Positions 27,668 to 35,819 of a stretch of DNA of 64,000 bases are shown here, in pieces. Where the stretch lies: positions 1 to 64,000 of the forward strand of contig CAIMFY010000110.1 in assembly GCA_903840415.1 (NCBI GenBank), read 5' to 3'. Both the position numbers and the translations under genes were made by a program. The notes below the pieces were generated by a model. That model was not told the origin of the DNA. It searched no databases and saw only the letters and a program-made list of their open reading frames with translations. Source of the DNA: an uncultured Opitutia bacterium (GTDB lineage Bacteria; Verrucomicrobiota; Verrucomicrobiia; Opitutales; Opitutaceae). The stretch's first letter is position 1. Each line of letters begins with the position of its first letter.

Positions 27668-28297
27668 TCACGGCGATTTCTTCGCGCCGAAGTCGAAGTT
27701 CACGGCCGGCGGCTTGTCGGAGCCGGCGGCCGCGGTGAAGTAGGGGCGCACGGTGTGGCCGAACATGCCGGCGAAAATCACGGCGGGGAAACTGCGCTGC
27801 GCGGTGTTGTAGGCCTGCACGGCGTCGTTGAATCGGCCGCGCTCGACACTAATGCGGTTCTCCGTTCCCTCGAGTTGCGCCTGCAAATCACGGAAACCGG
27901 CGGTGGCGGTCAGCGTTGGGTAGCGCTCGGCGACGACGAGCAGCCGCGAGAGCGCGCCGCCGAGGGCGCCCTGCGCTTTTTCGAACTCGGCGAATTTCGC
28001 CGGATCGGTCGGCGCGCCGCCGGCGGGGAGTTGCACGCGCCCGACCGAGGCGCGGGCTTCGGTGACCTCGGTGAGTGTGGATTTCTCGAAGTTGGCGGCG
28101 CCCGCAACGGTGTTGACGAGATTAGGGATGAGGTCGGCGCGCCGCTGATAGACATTTTGCACCTGGGCCCACGCGGCGTCGGTTCCCTGCTGGAGCGTGA
28201 CGAGGCGGTTGAAGATGCCGCTCACATAAAGCGCGACAATGATGGCGAAGGCGATGAAGGCGCCGAAGACGGCGAGAAGAATTTTTCCAGCACTCAT
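27668..28297 (-). CDS. LemA-family membrane protein
   Basis: The product has 209 residues from the ATG at 28297. A short N-terminus leads into one membrane helix (ILLAVFGAFIAFAIIVALYV), then a helical bundle with the LemA motifs LQQGTDAAWAQVQNVYQRRA, DLIPNLVNTVAGAANFEKST and ISVERGRFNDAVQAYN. LemA proteins are anchored with an extracytoplasmic four-helix domain of unclear function. It is the first gene of the lemA-TPM-TPM operon and diverges from the CBS gene 173 bases away. Confidence 0.92.
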   Translation of the reverse strand: MSAGKILLAVFGAFIAFAIIVALYVSGIFNRLVTLQQGTDAAWAQVQNVYQRRADLIPNLVNTVAGAANFEKSTLTEVTEARASVGRVQLPAGGAPTDPAKFAEFEKAQGALGGALSRLLVVAERYPTLTATAGFRDLQAQLEGTENRISVERGRFNDAVQAYNTAQRSFPAVIFAGMFGHTVRPYFTAAAGSDKPPAVNFDFGAKKSP

Positions 28298-28470
28298 GGT
28301 GGCGAGACGGAAAGCGCGATCGCCGCGCGCCGCAAGGGGCATCGCGGTTGAATTTGCCGGAAAGATTCCAATGCCAGCGGTCTGCTCTTGGTGCTTCAGC
28401 CCGCGCCGCCTTTCGGATTGCGATGCGATCACGTCTTCCCACACTGCCGACAACCCCCTGAGTTTATCCC

Positions 28471-28914
28471 ATGAATGTTCCCATCTCCGCCCTGTTGGAT
28501 CGCAAAGGCGCCGTCGTGCACTCCGTCGCACCGACACTCAGTATCTATGACGCTGTGGCGGAGATGAACCGCCATCGCATCGGCGCCATCGTGGTGCTCG
28601 ATGGGGCGCGCCTCGTCGGTATTTTTACCGAGCGCGATGTGCTGCGCCGCGTCGTCGGCACCGGTCTCGATCCGCGCCATGCGCTCGTGGCGGATGTGAT
28701 GACGCCCGGCGTGATCACCGTCACGCGCAGCACCACGACCGACGAGACGATGATCATTTTTACAGAAAAGCGCTGCCGGCATCTGCCGGTCGTCGACGGT
28801 GATCGGCTCATCGGCGTGATCTCGATCGGCGACATCACGCGCTGGGTGACTGAGGCGCACCGCGCCGAGGCCGAGCATTTGAAAAACTACATCACAGGCG
28901 GATTTCCGTCGTGA
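28471..28914 (+). CDS. CBS-domain pair protein
   Basis: The product has 147 residues consisting almost wholly of two CBS domains. The first repeat ends around GTGLDPRHALVADVMTPGVI and the second spans STTTDETMIIFTEKRCRHLP to GVISIGDITRW. CBS pairs bind adenosine nucleotides (AMP, ATP, SAM) and act as energy sensors or regulators, and stand-alone pairs are common. No attached catalytic domain is seen. The effector cannot be predicted from sequence. Confidence 0.88.
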   Translation: MNVPISALLDRKGAVVHSVAPTLSIYDAVAEMNRHRIGAIVVLDGARLVGIFTERDVLRRVVGTGLDPRHALVADVMTPGVITVTRSTTTDETMIIFTEKRCRHLPVVDGDRLIGVISIGDITRWVTEAHRAEAEHLKNYITGGFPS

Positions 28915-28998
28915 GCCTGTTCGGTGAGGAACTTCGAGCCGGGGCAGTCGAGGCGCGCATTTGACGCCAGCGGCGTGGTGGCACAGCGTGATGCCGTC

Positions 28999-29799
28999 AT
29001 GAAAAAACTCTTCCTGTTGCTCGTCTCTGTTGCCGTTGCCATGCAAACCCACGCCAAAATCATCACCAAGTCCGTGGCCTACGAACACGCCGGCACGAAG
29101 CTGGAGGGTTACCTCGCTTACGATGATGCGGTCGTCTCCACCGCGCACCCGGCGCCCGGCGTGCTCGTGGTGCCCGAGTGGTGGGGGCTCAATGACTACC
29201 CGAAGGGTCGCGCCGAGCAGATCGCGAAGCTCGGCTACGTGGCGTTTGCCGCCGACATGTATGGCGCCGGCGTGGTGACGACTGATCCGAAAAAGGCCGG
29301 CGAACTCGCGACGCCGTTCTACGGTTCGCCGCTGATGGCGGCGCGCGCCCAAGCCGGGATCGATCAGCTGCTCGCGACGGGACTCGTCGACGCCACCCGC
29401 GTAGCGGCGATCGGATATTGTTTTGGTGGTTCGACGTGCCAGGCGCTGGCCTTCAGTGGCGCGGCGCTCAAGGGCGTGGTGAGTTTTCACGGCGGCCCGG
29501 TGCCCGTGCCTGCCGATGCGGCGACGAAGGTGAAAGCCAAAATCCTGATCTGCCACGGCGCGGTGGATCCGTTTGTCAAAAAGGAGGATCTCGACGCGCT
29601 GCTCAAGGGGCTCGACGGCGCGAAGCTCGATTACCAGTTCATCAGCTACGCGGGTGCGGTGCATGCGTTCACCAATCCGGGCGCCGACAAAATCGCCGCC
29701 GCCACCGGCCTGCCGATCGCCTATAACGCCGCGGCCGATGCGCGCTCGTGGCGACACATGCAGGCGTTTCTCGCGGAGATTTTCGCGGTGAAACCGTGA
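28999..29799 (+). CDS. Exported dienelactone-hydrolase-family protein
   Basis: The product has 266 residues from the ATG at 28999, chosen because it gives a clean signal peptide (KKLFLLLVSVAVAMQTHAK). The upstream in-frame start at 28924 adds unrelated sequence. Alpha/beta hydrolase motifs are GVLVVPEWWGLNDYPKGRAE, the nucleophile elbow IGYCFGGS (Cys), HGAVDPF (Asp) and YAGAVHAFTNPG (His). The Cys-Asp-His triad is that of dienelactone hydrolases, but the signal peptide points to a periplasmic substrate, which is unknown. It overlaps the next gene (GTGA). Confidence 0.88.
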   Translation: MKKLFLLLVSVAVAMQTHAKIITKSVAYEHAGTKLEGYLAYDDAVVSTAHPAPGVLVVPEWWGLNDYPKGRAEQIAKLGYVAFAADMYGAGVVTTDPKKAGELATPFYGSPLMAARAQAGIDQLLATGLVDATRVAAIGYCFGGSTCQALAFSGAALKGVVSFHGGPVPVPADAATKVKAKILICHGAVDPFVKKEDLDALLKGLDGAKLDYQFISYAGAVHAFTNPGADKIAAATGLPIAYNAAADARSWRHMQAFLAEIFAVKP

Positions 29800-30248
29800 G
29801 CGTTTTGACGCTGGGCCGCGGACGCTGGCGGGTCGCCGTGATGGCGATCGCAGTCGGTGCGCCGCTCGGCGGTTGCGTCGTCTATGAAGTGGCGAGTGCG
29901 CCGGTGAAGGTGGCGGTGGGCGCCGCGGGAGTGGCCGGCGGCGTGGCGGTCGGCACGGTAAAGGTCGCCGGCTCGGTGGCGGGCGGTGCGATCAAGCTCG
30001 CGGCCGGCCTCGCGCGGGCCGGGGCGGTGACATTTGTCGACGGCGCCAACAACAACCAGGTCACGCGCGTGCCATGGCGCACCGGCATGACGATCGCGAG
30101 CGCCGGCGACGCGGCGAACGTGAAGCTGGTGCAGCGCCCGGTGGATGTCGTGCGCGACGGTCAGTTGGTTTTTTCGGCGACAAACGGCGTGGATAAAACC
30201 GCCAGCGCTCCCGTGACCGGGGGCGACGTGGTGCAAGTGGGAAAGTAG
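29796..30248 (+). CDS. Small lipoprotein of unknown function
   Basis: The product has 150 residues from a GTG at 29796 that overlaps the dienelactone hydrolase stop. The start of the hydrophobic run and the lipobox GAPLGGC give a type II signal peptide. The first mature part is glycine and valine rich (VGAAGVAGGVAVGTVKVAGS), as if it were a membrane-inserting or flexible segment. A small polar domain follows. No family is recognised. The overlap suggests coupled expression with the hydrolase. Confidence 0.65.
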   Translation: MSVLTLGRGRWRVAVMAIAVGAPLGGCVVYEVASAPVKVAVGAAGVAGGVAVGTVKVAGSVAGGAIKLAAGLARAGAVTFVDGANNNQVTRVPWRTGMTIASAGDAANVKLVQRPVDVVRDGQLVFSATNGVDKTASAPVTGGDVVQVGK

Positions 30249-30291
30249 GGGCGGGCTTGCATCGCCGCGGGCTTTCGCCTTTTTGGCGCGC

Positions 30292-30708
30292 ATGGATCTC
30301 GCCGCCGCCCGCACTCACATCGCCGCCGCATTCGCGCGGATGAATGCCGCCTACGGGCAGCCGGTGTTCGACGAATGGGCCGTGCTCGGACTGGGTGGCG
30401 CGCGCGGCGTGCTCGCCTATGTCGGACCGCGGCCGGATAGTTTTCGCCGCAGCCTGCCGGAAGATGCCGCGCCGCTGCGTGCCGAGGCCGCGGGCCAGCC
30501 CCACTCGGTCGGCGACCTTGTTTTTGCGATCGAGACGGGCGGGACGCGCCACGATGTGTTTCTGCGGCTCGGCGATGCGAGCTACCTCGTCTGCAACCAC
30601 ACCGCCAAATCGATGGCGGACATCCGCGCGAATCCCGGCTGGTTGAAGGCGCAAGCGGTGCTGTTCGATCTCGGCGAAAAGTTTCGCGCCGATCCGCTGG
30701 CGGAATAG
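30292..30708 (+). CDS. Hypothetical cytoplasmic protein
   Basis: The product has 138 residues from the ATG at 30292; a TTG start three codons upstream is possible. Motifs visible include PVFDEWAVLGLGGARGVLAY and GGTRHDVFLRLGDASYLVCN. It has no signal peptide and no membrane helix. I do not recognise the family. Its codon use matches the neighbours, and a similar size and strand suggest a real gene. Confidence 0.6.
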   Translation: MDLAAARTHIAAAFARMNAAYGQPVFDEWAVLGLGGARGVLAYVGPRPDSFRRSLPEDAAPLRAEAAGQPHSVGDLVFAIETGGTRHDVFLRLGDASYLVCNHTAKSMADIRANPGWLKAQAVLFDLGEKFRADPLAE

Positions 30709-30732
30709 GACGTGCCGGCCCGAGCGAGTTTT

Positions 30733-31776
30733 TCAGGTCAGCAGCCCCGCGCCGACGAACCACGCGTAGGCCGCCACCAGCGGCCAGCCCATCCACTTTG
30801 GCAGCCCCTGCGCGATAAGCACGCAAAGCCCATGCACCACCGCCGCTCCGACGAGGATCGCGAGGCCCGTTTCAAAAAACTTCGGCACGGCGATCGGTGT
30901 GATCATCGCGCTCAGGCCGACGCACAGCGGGATGCAGATGTGGCCGTCGCCGATCTGCGAGGCGTAGGCGATGTCGGCACGGCGGCGCGCCGCGTAGTAG
31001 AACGCGAGGAGCGCATTCGGCAGCACCATCAGCCAGCCGCTCAGCCAGCCGAGATGCTCGGCGTTGACGAAGCCGCCCTTTTGTCCGGAGAGCCAGGCGA
31101 CGAGCCAGTCGATGCTCGCATAGAGGCCGTAGGCTCCGATCAGCACGATGAAAACGTCGAGGTAGAACAGCGCGCCAAACGAGTGCCGCTGACGGATGTT
31201 GTGCTTCAGGACGTCGAAGACTTGGAAGCACTGCCAAAACAAAAACAGCGCCACGAGCACGAGCCCGTCGTTGGCATCAAGTTTGCCATCGGCTCCGAGC
31301 ACCCACGTCACGCCACTGAAAAAAACCACGGCGGCGAGCGTGAGGAGAAGCGAGAGTCTGTTGAGCTGGTGCTCGGTGTCGTCGCTGGCGGACGCGGCGC
31401 CGCCGTCGGACGCTGACGGTGCCGCCGACTTTTTCTTCGTGCCGGATTTTTTCGCACCGGCGCGCAGATCGAGTCCCCACACGAGGGCGGGCAGGCCGAG
31501 GACGAGCGTGAGATTGGTGACGTTGTTGACGAGGCAGTTGGTCAGCACTTCCTGCCCCGGCCCGCGCCGCGCCGCGATGATCGCGACAAAGATCAAATTT
31601 CCGAGGCCCGAGCAATAGGGCATCACCAGCGTGCCGAGCGCCGTGCCTTCGAGCCCGTGTTTGAGCATCGCATCGAGCCGCCAGATCATGAGGAGCGACG
31701 CGCCGAGAAAAATCGCGAGATACGTCCAGACGCTCGTGAACCCGAGCGTGTCGATGGTCTCCGAAAGCGCGTTCAC
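30733..31776 (-). CDS. Sodium/calcium exchanger-like membrane protein
   Basis: The product has 347 residues from a GTG at 31776 that overlaps the stop of the ATP-binding gene (GTGA). It shows about ten hydrophobic helices in two halves separated by a charged, Ala-Ser-rich loop (KKSGTKKKSAAPSASDGGAA). Both halves have helices resembling the repeats of the Ca2+/cation antiporter superfamily (GTALGTLVMPYCSGLGNLIF, LTNCLVNNVTNLTLVLGLPA). The exact ion is uncertain. The pairing with an ABC ATPase is odd: no other permease is adjacent. Confidence 0.7.
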   Translation of the reverse strand: MNALSETIDTLGFTSVWTYLAIFLGASLLMIWRLDAMLKHGLEGTALGTLVMPYCSGLGNLIFVAIIAARRGPGQEVLTNCLVNNVTNLTLVLGLPALVWGLDLRAGAKKSGTKKKSAAPSASDGGAASASDDTEHQLNRLSLLLTLAAVVFFSGVTWVLGADGKLDANDGLVLVALFLFWQCFQVFDVLKHNIRQRHSFGALFYLDVFIVLIGAYGLYASIDWLVAWLSGQKGGFVNAEHLGWLSGWLMVLPNALLAFYYAARRRADIAYASQIGDGHICIPLCVGLSAMITPIAVPKFFETGLAILVGAAVVHGLCVLIAQGLPKWMGWPLVAAYAWFVGAGLLT

Positions 31777-32558
31777 GACGGCGGAAAAACGAGCCGCAGG
31801 CGATCGCCGCGGCGCGCGAGCAGGAGCGGGGCGCGAAAGGTGACCGAGAGGTTCGCCGAAGTGAGCACGGCGGGGCGCGAGCCGGCAGCGACGACTCGGC
31901 CATCGCGCAGCAGCAGAGCGTGCGTGAAGGCCGGCGTGATTTCCTCGACGTGATGCGTGACGAGCACGAGGGCGGGGGAGTTTTCCCGGCGCGCGAGCCG
32001 CTCGACAAAACGCAGGAATTTTTCCCGCGCGACCGGGTCGAGCCCGGCGCACGGCTCGTCGAGAATCAGCAGCCGCGGCCGCGCCATGAGCGCGCGGGCG
32101 ATGAGCACGCGCTGGCGTTCGCCCTGCGAGAGATAAGCCCACTCGCGGTCCGCGATCCGGGCGAGGCCGACGAGCGCGAGGAGTTTTTTCGCGGCGCTGC
32201 GATCGGCGCGCGTGCCGGCGTGCCAGAGATCGAGCTGGGCGTATTTCCCGCTGACCACGGTGTCGAGCGCCGGCTCGGCGGGCGGGATCGAGGCGGCAAA
32301 CGCGCTCGTGACTACGCCGATTTGCAGTCGCAGTTCGCGCCAGTCGCTCTCGCCGTATTTTCGGCTAAGTAGCGAAATCTCTCCTGCCGTCGGGGAGAGA
32401 AAGCCGGTGAGCGCCTTCAGGAGCGAGGTCTTGCCCGAACCGTTCGCGCCCAGGATCACCCAGTGTTCGCCGGGCCCGACGCGCCAATCGACACCGCGCA
32501 AGATCGCGGTGCGGCCGCGCTGCAGGCGGAGGCCGGTGATTTCGAGGACGGGTGACAT
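31773..32558 (-). CDS. ABC transporter ATP-binding protein
   Basis: The product has 261 residues from the ATG at 32558. Walker A is GANGSGKT (about 37-44), the ABC signature is YLSQGERQRVLIARALM, Walker B is RLLILDEPCAGLD and the switch His is in LVTHHVEEI. The family resembles PhnC/ModF-type single ATPases. It overlaps the stop/start of the exchanger-like gene, so the two are coupled, and no canonical permease is next to it. The substrate is unknown. Confidence 0.88.
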   Translation of the reverse strand: MSPVLEITGLRLQRGRTAILRGVDWRVGPGEHWVILGANGSGKTSLLKALTGFLSPTAGEISLLSRKYGESDWRELRLQIGVVTSAFAASIPPAEPALDTVVSGKYAQLDLWHAGTRADRSAAKKLLALVGLARIADREWAYLSQGERQRVLIARALMARPRLLILDEPCAGLDPVAREKFLRFVERLARRENSPALVLVTHHVEEITPAFTHALLLRDGRVVAAGSRPAVLTSANLSVTFRAPLLLARRGDRLRLVFPPS

Positions 32559-32619
32559 CGGGCGCAAGTCTGCGCGCGCGGAGTTGCGCCGGTCAACCGC
32601 GGGCCTCAACTTCCCGGTG

Positions 32620-33585
32620 ATGTGGCTGCGAATTCTTTTTATCGGACTCTGCCTGCCCGTCGCGCCGTGGGTGCAGGCGTGGGGCCGGCTGGGCCACGAG
32701 GCGATCGGCACGCTGACGAGCGGGTTGCTGCACGAAAAGGCGCGGCTGCAGGTAAAGAAGCTCCTCGGCACCGAGGAGCTGGCGGAGGCCTCGGTGTGGC
32801 TCGACGAGTTGCGCGCGGCGGGAACGGGGACGGGCCCGCTCGCCAAGGACGCCGACGCCGCCGCCTTCAACAAAAAATTTCCCGACAACCACCTGTGGCA
32901 CTTCGTCAACTTGCCGCTCGAGACCCCGGCCTACTCGGACTCCAGCCGCTTCGCCGACGCCAACGACATCGTCCACCAGATCAACGCGTCGATCGCGGTG
33001 CTTGAAGGCAAATCGCGGCGATTCACGCCGGCGCAGGCCCTGCGCGTGCTCATCCACCTCGTCGAGGATTTGCACCAGCCGTTGCACGTCGGGACGGGTT
33101 ATTTTGATTTTCGCAATCCGCACACGCCGAAACTCATCGCCGTGCCGGGCGAGCGCACGGCGAGCCACGGCGATCTCGGCGGCAACAAAGTGCTCCCCGG
33201 CCACTCGAAGTTCGACACGCTCCACGCGTATTGGGACACCGTGCTGGTCGAAAAAATCGCCGGCACCGTCAACGCCGACAAACTCGCCGCGCATCTGCAC
33301 ACGAGCATCGCCAGCGCCACGTGGCGCTCGACGGGCGACTATCACGCGTGGGCCGAGGCGTGGGCGACGGACAGCGTGCATGAAGCTGCCGCCGCCTACC
33401 GCGGGATCGTTTTCACCAACGCGAAAGTGAACGGCGAGAGCGAGCGCAAGACGCTCGAAGCGATCGAGGCCGAGCTGCCGAAAGACTACGAGGCCGAGCA
33501 AAAGCTCCGCGCGCAGGCGCAACTGGCGAAGGCGGCGTTTCACCTCGCGGAGCTGCTCAACGCGATCGATTGGAAGGTGCCATGA
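32620..33585 (+). CDS. S1/P1-type nuclease
   Basis: The product has 321 residues from the ATG at 32620 with a signal peptide. The mature N-terminus should begin WGRLGHEAIG, where the amino group and side chain of the N-terminal Trp and the His bind zinc in P1-type nucleases. HLWHFVNLPLET, FTPAQALRVLIHLVEDLHQP and GDLGGNKVLPGHSKFDTLHA continue the three-zinc site. It degrades single-stranded nucleic acids outside the cytoplasm. It is followed by three genes joined by ATGA overlaps. Confidence 0.9.
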   Translation: MWLRILFIGLCLPVAPWVQAWGRLGHEAIGTLTSGLLHEKARLQVKKLLGTEELAEASVWLDELRAAGTGTGPLAKDADAAAFNKKFPDNHLWHFVNLPLETPAYSDSSRFADANDIVHQINASIAVLEGKSRRFTPAQALRVLIHLVEDLHQPLHVGTGYFDFRNPHTPKLIAVPGERTASHGDLGGNKVLPGHSKFDTLHAYWDTVLVEKIAGTVNADKLAAHLHTSIASATWRSTGDYHAWAEAWATDSVHEAAAAYRGIVFTNAKVNGESERKTLEAIEAELPKDYEAEQKLRAQAQLAKAAFHLAELLNAIDWKVP

Positions 33586-33950
33586 ACGCGCCCGTGAAAA
33601 TCTACACACTCGCCCAGTGCAGCACGTGCCGCGACGCGACCCGATGGCTGCGCGAAAACAAAATCACCTTTGCCGAGCGCGCGATTCGCGAGACGCCGCC
33701 CACGCTCGAGGAGCTGCGGGCGATGTTCGCGGCGCACGGCGGCAATGTCCGGAAACTTTTCAACTCCTCCGGCCTCGAATATCGCGCACAGAAGCTCGCC
33801 GAGAAACTTCCCGTGCTCACCGAGTCGGCGGCGCTCGCGCTGCTCGCCGGCAACGGCAGTCTTGTGAAGCGGCCGTTTCTCCTCGGTGCCGGCGTCGCGC
33901 TCGTCGGCTTTGACGCAAAAGCTTGGGCGGCGGCATTTCCTAAAAAATGA
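33582..33950 (+). CDS. ArsC/Spx-family thioredoxin-fold protein
   Basis: The product has 122 residues from an ATG at 33582 overlapping the nuclease stop. The CSTCRDATRWLREN stretch near residue 12 gives a C-x-x-C-like active site of the ArsC/SpxA family, and the family-typical RETPPTLEELRAMFAAHGG follows. Length is that of YffB/ArsC-like proteins of about 115-140. Function as an arsenate reductase is not established. No arsenic genes are near. Confidence 0.8.
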   Translation: MNAPVKIYTLAQCSTCRDATRWLRENKITFAERAIRETPPTLEELRAMFAAHGGNVRKLFNSSGLEYRAQKLAEKLPVLTESAALALLAGNGSLVKRPFLLGAGVALVGFDAKAWAAAFPKK

Positions 33951-34486
33951 AAACCGGCCGCATCCAGCTCCGCCTGCGCGAACTCGCCCAGTTGTTCAAC
34001 TCGATGGATCCGTCGCCGTTTCTCGACCGGGATCTGGACGCCGATGCGGAGGAGTTTATTATGAGCTGGGCGCGCGAGCACCCGAAGGATCATGAGTTGG
34101 AGCTGACGATTCACCTCGCCACGCCGCCGCCGGAGGATCGCGCGGCGAGCATCGAGGAGGCGGTGCATCATTATTTTGCGATGCGTTCGCAGATGAAGCA
34201 GCATGAATTCCAGCAACTGATGCGGCGCGGCTGGCGGAGCTTGATCATCGGGCTCTCGTTTCTCACCGGCTGCCTTTTTCTCGGCGAATTTGCCAGCCGG
34301 CTCGGCCCCGGCACCGGCGCGAATATCGTGCGCGAGGGCCTGACGATCATGGGTTGGGTCGCGATGTGGCGACCGCTAGAGATTTATCTCTACACGTGGT
34401 GGCCGGTGCGCGACGAACAGAAGCTGCTTGCACGGTTGACGCGGATGCGTGTGCACCTCGTGCTACCGGCCGACACCAAACCATGA
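33947..34486 (+). CDS. Membrane protein of unknown function
   Basis: The product has 179 residues from an ATG at 33947 overlapping the previous stop. An N-terminal soluble part contains LRELAQLFNSMDPSPFLDRD and EEFIMSWAREHPKDHELEL. Two hydrophobic helices follow (WRSLIIGLSFLTGCLFLGEF and an IMGWVAMWRPLEIYLYTWW region). I do not know a function for this family. The four-gene run with ATGA overlaps suggests one operon. Confidence 0.65.
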   Translation: MKTGRIQLRLRELAQLFNSMDPSPFLDRDLDADAEEFIMSWAREHPKDHELELTIHLATPPPEDRAASIEEAVHHYFAMRSQMKQHEFQQLMRRGWRSLIIGLSFLTGCLFLGEFASRLGPGTGANIVREGLTIMGWVAMWRPLEIYLYTWWPVRDEQKLLARLTRMRVHLVLPADTKP

Positions 34487-34740
34487 GCGCGTCCGCCCCC
34501 AATCCCTTTCGTCAGACCGTTGGCTGGCTCGCCACGCACACGCGTTTTCCGGCGAGCCGGCTGGAGTCGCGCGCTGAAACGATGATCTGCATGGCGGCGC
34601 TGGCGGCGGCGGCGGAGGAGGTCGAGCGCGAGCGGCACCTGATTCAGAGTAGCAATGCCGCCCTGATGTCCGCGCACCGCACGATGGCCAACCGCCGCAA
34701 GCAGGTCCATTTCAAGTGCGACAACAGCGCGAAGGTGTGA
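34483..34740 (+). CDS. Small helical hypothetical protein
   Basis: The product has 85 residues from an ATG at 34483, overlapping the previous stop. It is rich in Ala, Glu and Arg (AAEEVERERHLIQSSNAAL), suggesting one long amphipathic helix, with no signal peptide and no recognised family. The overlap supports translation with the genes before it. Confidence 0.55.
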   Translation: MSASAPNPFRQTVGWLATHTRFPASRLESRAETMICMAALAAAAEEVERERHLIQSSNAALMSAHRTMANRRKQVHFKCDNSAKV

Positions 34741-34813
34741 GCGGGCGGGCGGGAGAAATTGGCTGTAACTTTCCGCTGCGTGGCGGGTTCTTGGGTCAAC
34801 ACCCAAACTCTGC

Positions 34814-35758
34814 ATGAAACTCATTCCCCGTTTTGCCCTCGCGGCCGGCTTGCTGACCCTCGCTCCATTCGCGGCGCACGCCAAGATCGAGCGCATCGTC
34901 GAAAAATCCTTCACCGTCTCGCCCGGCGGCGCGCTGCACGTCGAAACCTCGGGCGGCGAAATCCGCGTCACCCTGTCTGCCGACGGCGTGGCGAAGGTCA
35001 CGGCCCGCGAGCGCATCCGCGCCAACGGCGACGCCGAGGCGGATGAGTTGCTCAAGAAACTCGATCTCGCGATCGAGCAGACTGGCAACAGCGTTTCGGC
35101 GTCCGCCAAATACGAGAGCCAGTCGATCGGGTTGCACTTTGGATCGTGGCCGCCGGTGCAGGTCGATTTTATCGTGAGCGTGCCCGCGAGCTTTTCCGCC
35201 GACGTCCACACCTCGGGCGGCGGCATCACCATCGGCGATTTGGTCGGCAAGGTGAACGCGCGCACCTCGGGCGGCGGCATTTCGCTCGGGAAACTCGGCG
35301 GCGAAGTCGACGCGCGCACCTCGGGTGGCAGTGTGACGCTGGAGGAAGCGCGCGGCGCGGCGACACTCCATTCGTCGGGTGGCAGCATCACCGTTGGCCG
35401 CGTGCTCGGATCGGCGGAGATTTCCACTTCGGGCGGCAGCATCAAGATCGACTCCGTGCAGGGCGCGGTGCACGCCAACACTAGCGGCGGCAGCGTGCGC
35501 GCCGGCATCTCCGGCCCGCTCAAGGAAGACTGTGTGCTCAGCACTTCCGGCGGTTCGGTGAAAGTGAGTGTCGACAAATCCGCGGCCTTTCACCTCGACG
35601 CTTCGACCAGCGGCGGCAGCGTCGATGCCGAGGGCCTCACGATCACCCTCGAAAAATCCAGTCGCAATCGCAGCCAGCTCGCGGGCGACGTCAATGGCGG
35701 CGGCCCGCTCCTCAAGCTGCGTTCGAGCGGCGGCGGGATTTCGGTGCGGACGAATTGA
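34814..35758 (+). CDS. Exported DUF4097-like beta-solenoid protein
   Basis: The product has 314 residues with a signal peptide (KLIPRFALAAGLLTLAPFAA). The middle and C-terminal parts consist of short repeats around TSGGSV or TSGGGI (for example NARTSGGGISLGKLGGEVDA and SSGGSITVGRVLG), a pattern seen in DUF4097 proteins that fold as beta-helices. Such proteins are exported and may be surface-attached. A gap of 73 bases follows the small helical gene. The role is unknown. Confidence 0.8.
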   Translation: MKLIPRFALAAGLLTLAPFAAHAKIERIVEKSFTVSPGGALHVETSGGEIRVTLSADGVAKVTARERIRANGDAEADELLKKLDLAIEQTGNSVSASAKYESQSIGLHFGSWPPVQVDFIVSVPASFSADVHTSGGGITIGDLVGKVNARTSGGGISLGKLGGEVDARTSGGSVTLEEARGAATLHSSGGSITVGRVLGSAEISTSGGSIKIDSVQGAVHANTSGGSVRAGISGPLKEDCVLSTSGGSVKVSVDKSAAFHLDASTSGGSVDAEGLTITLEKSSRNRSQLAGDVNGGGPLLKLRSSGGGISVRTN

Positions 35759-35819
35759 GCGGGCAACCTGCGCGACAACGCGCTCGCCTCGCTACCGCCG
35801 CGCAGTTCAATTTTATCGC

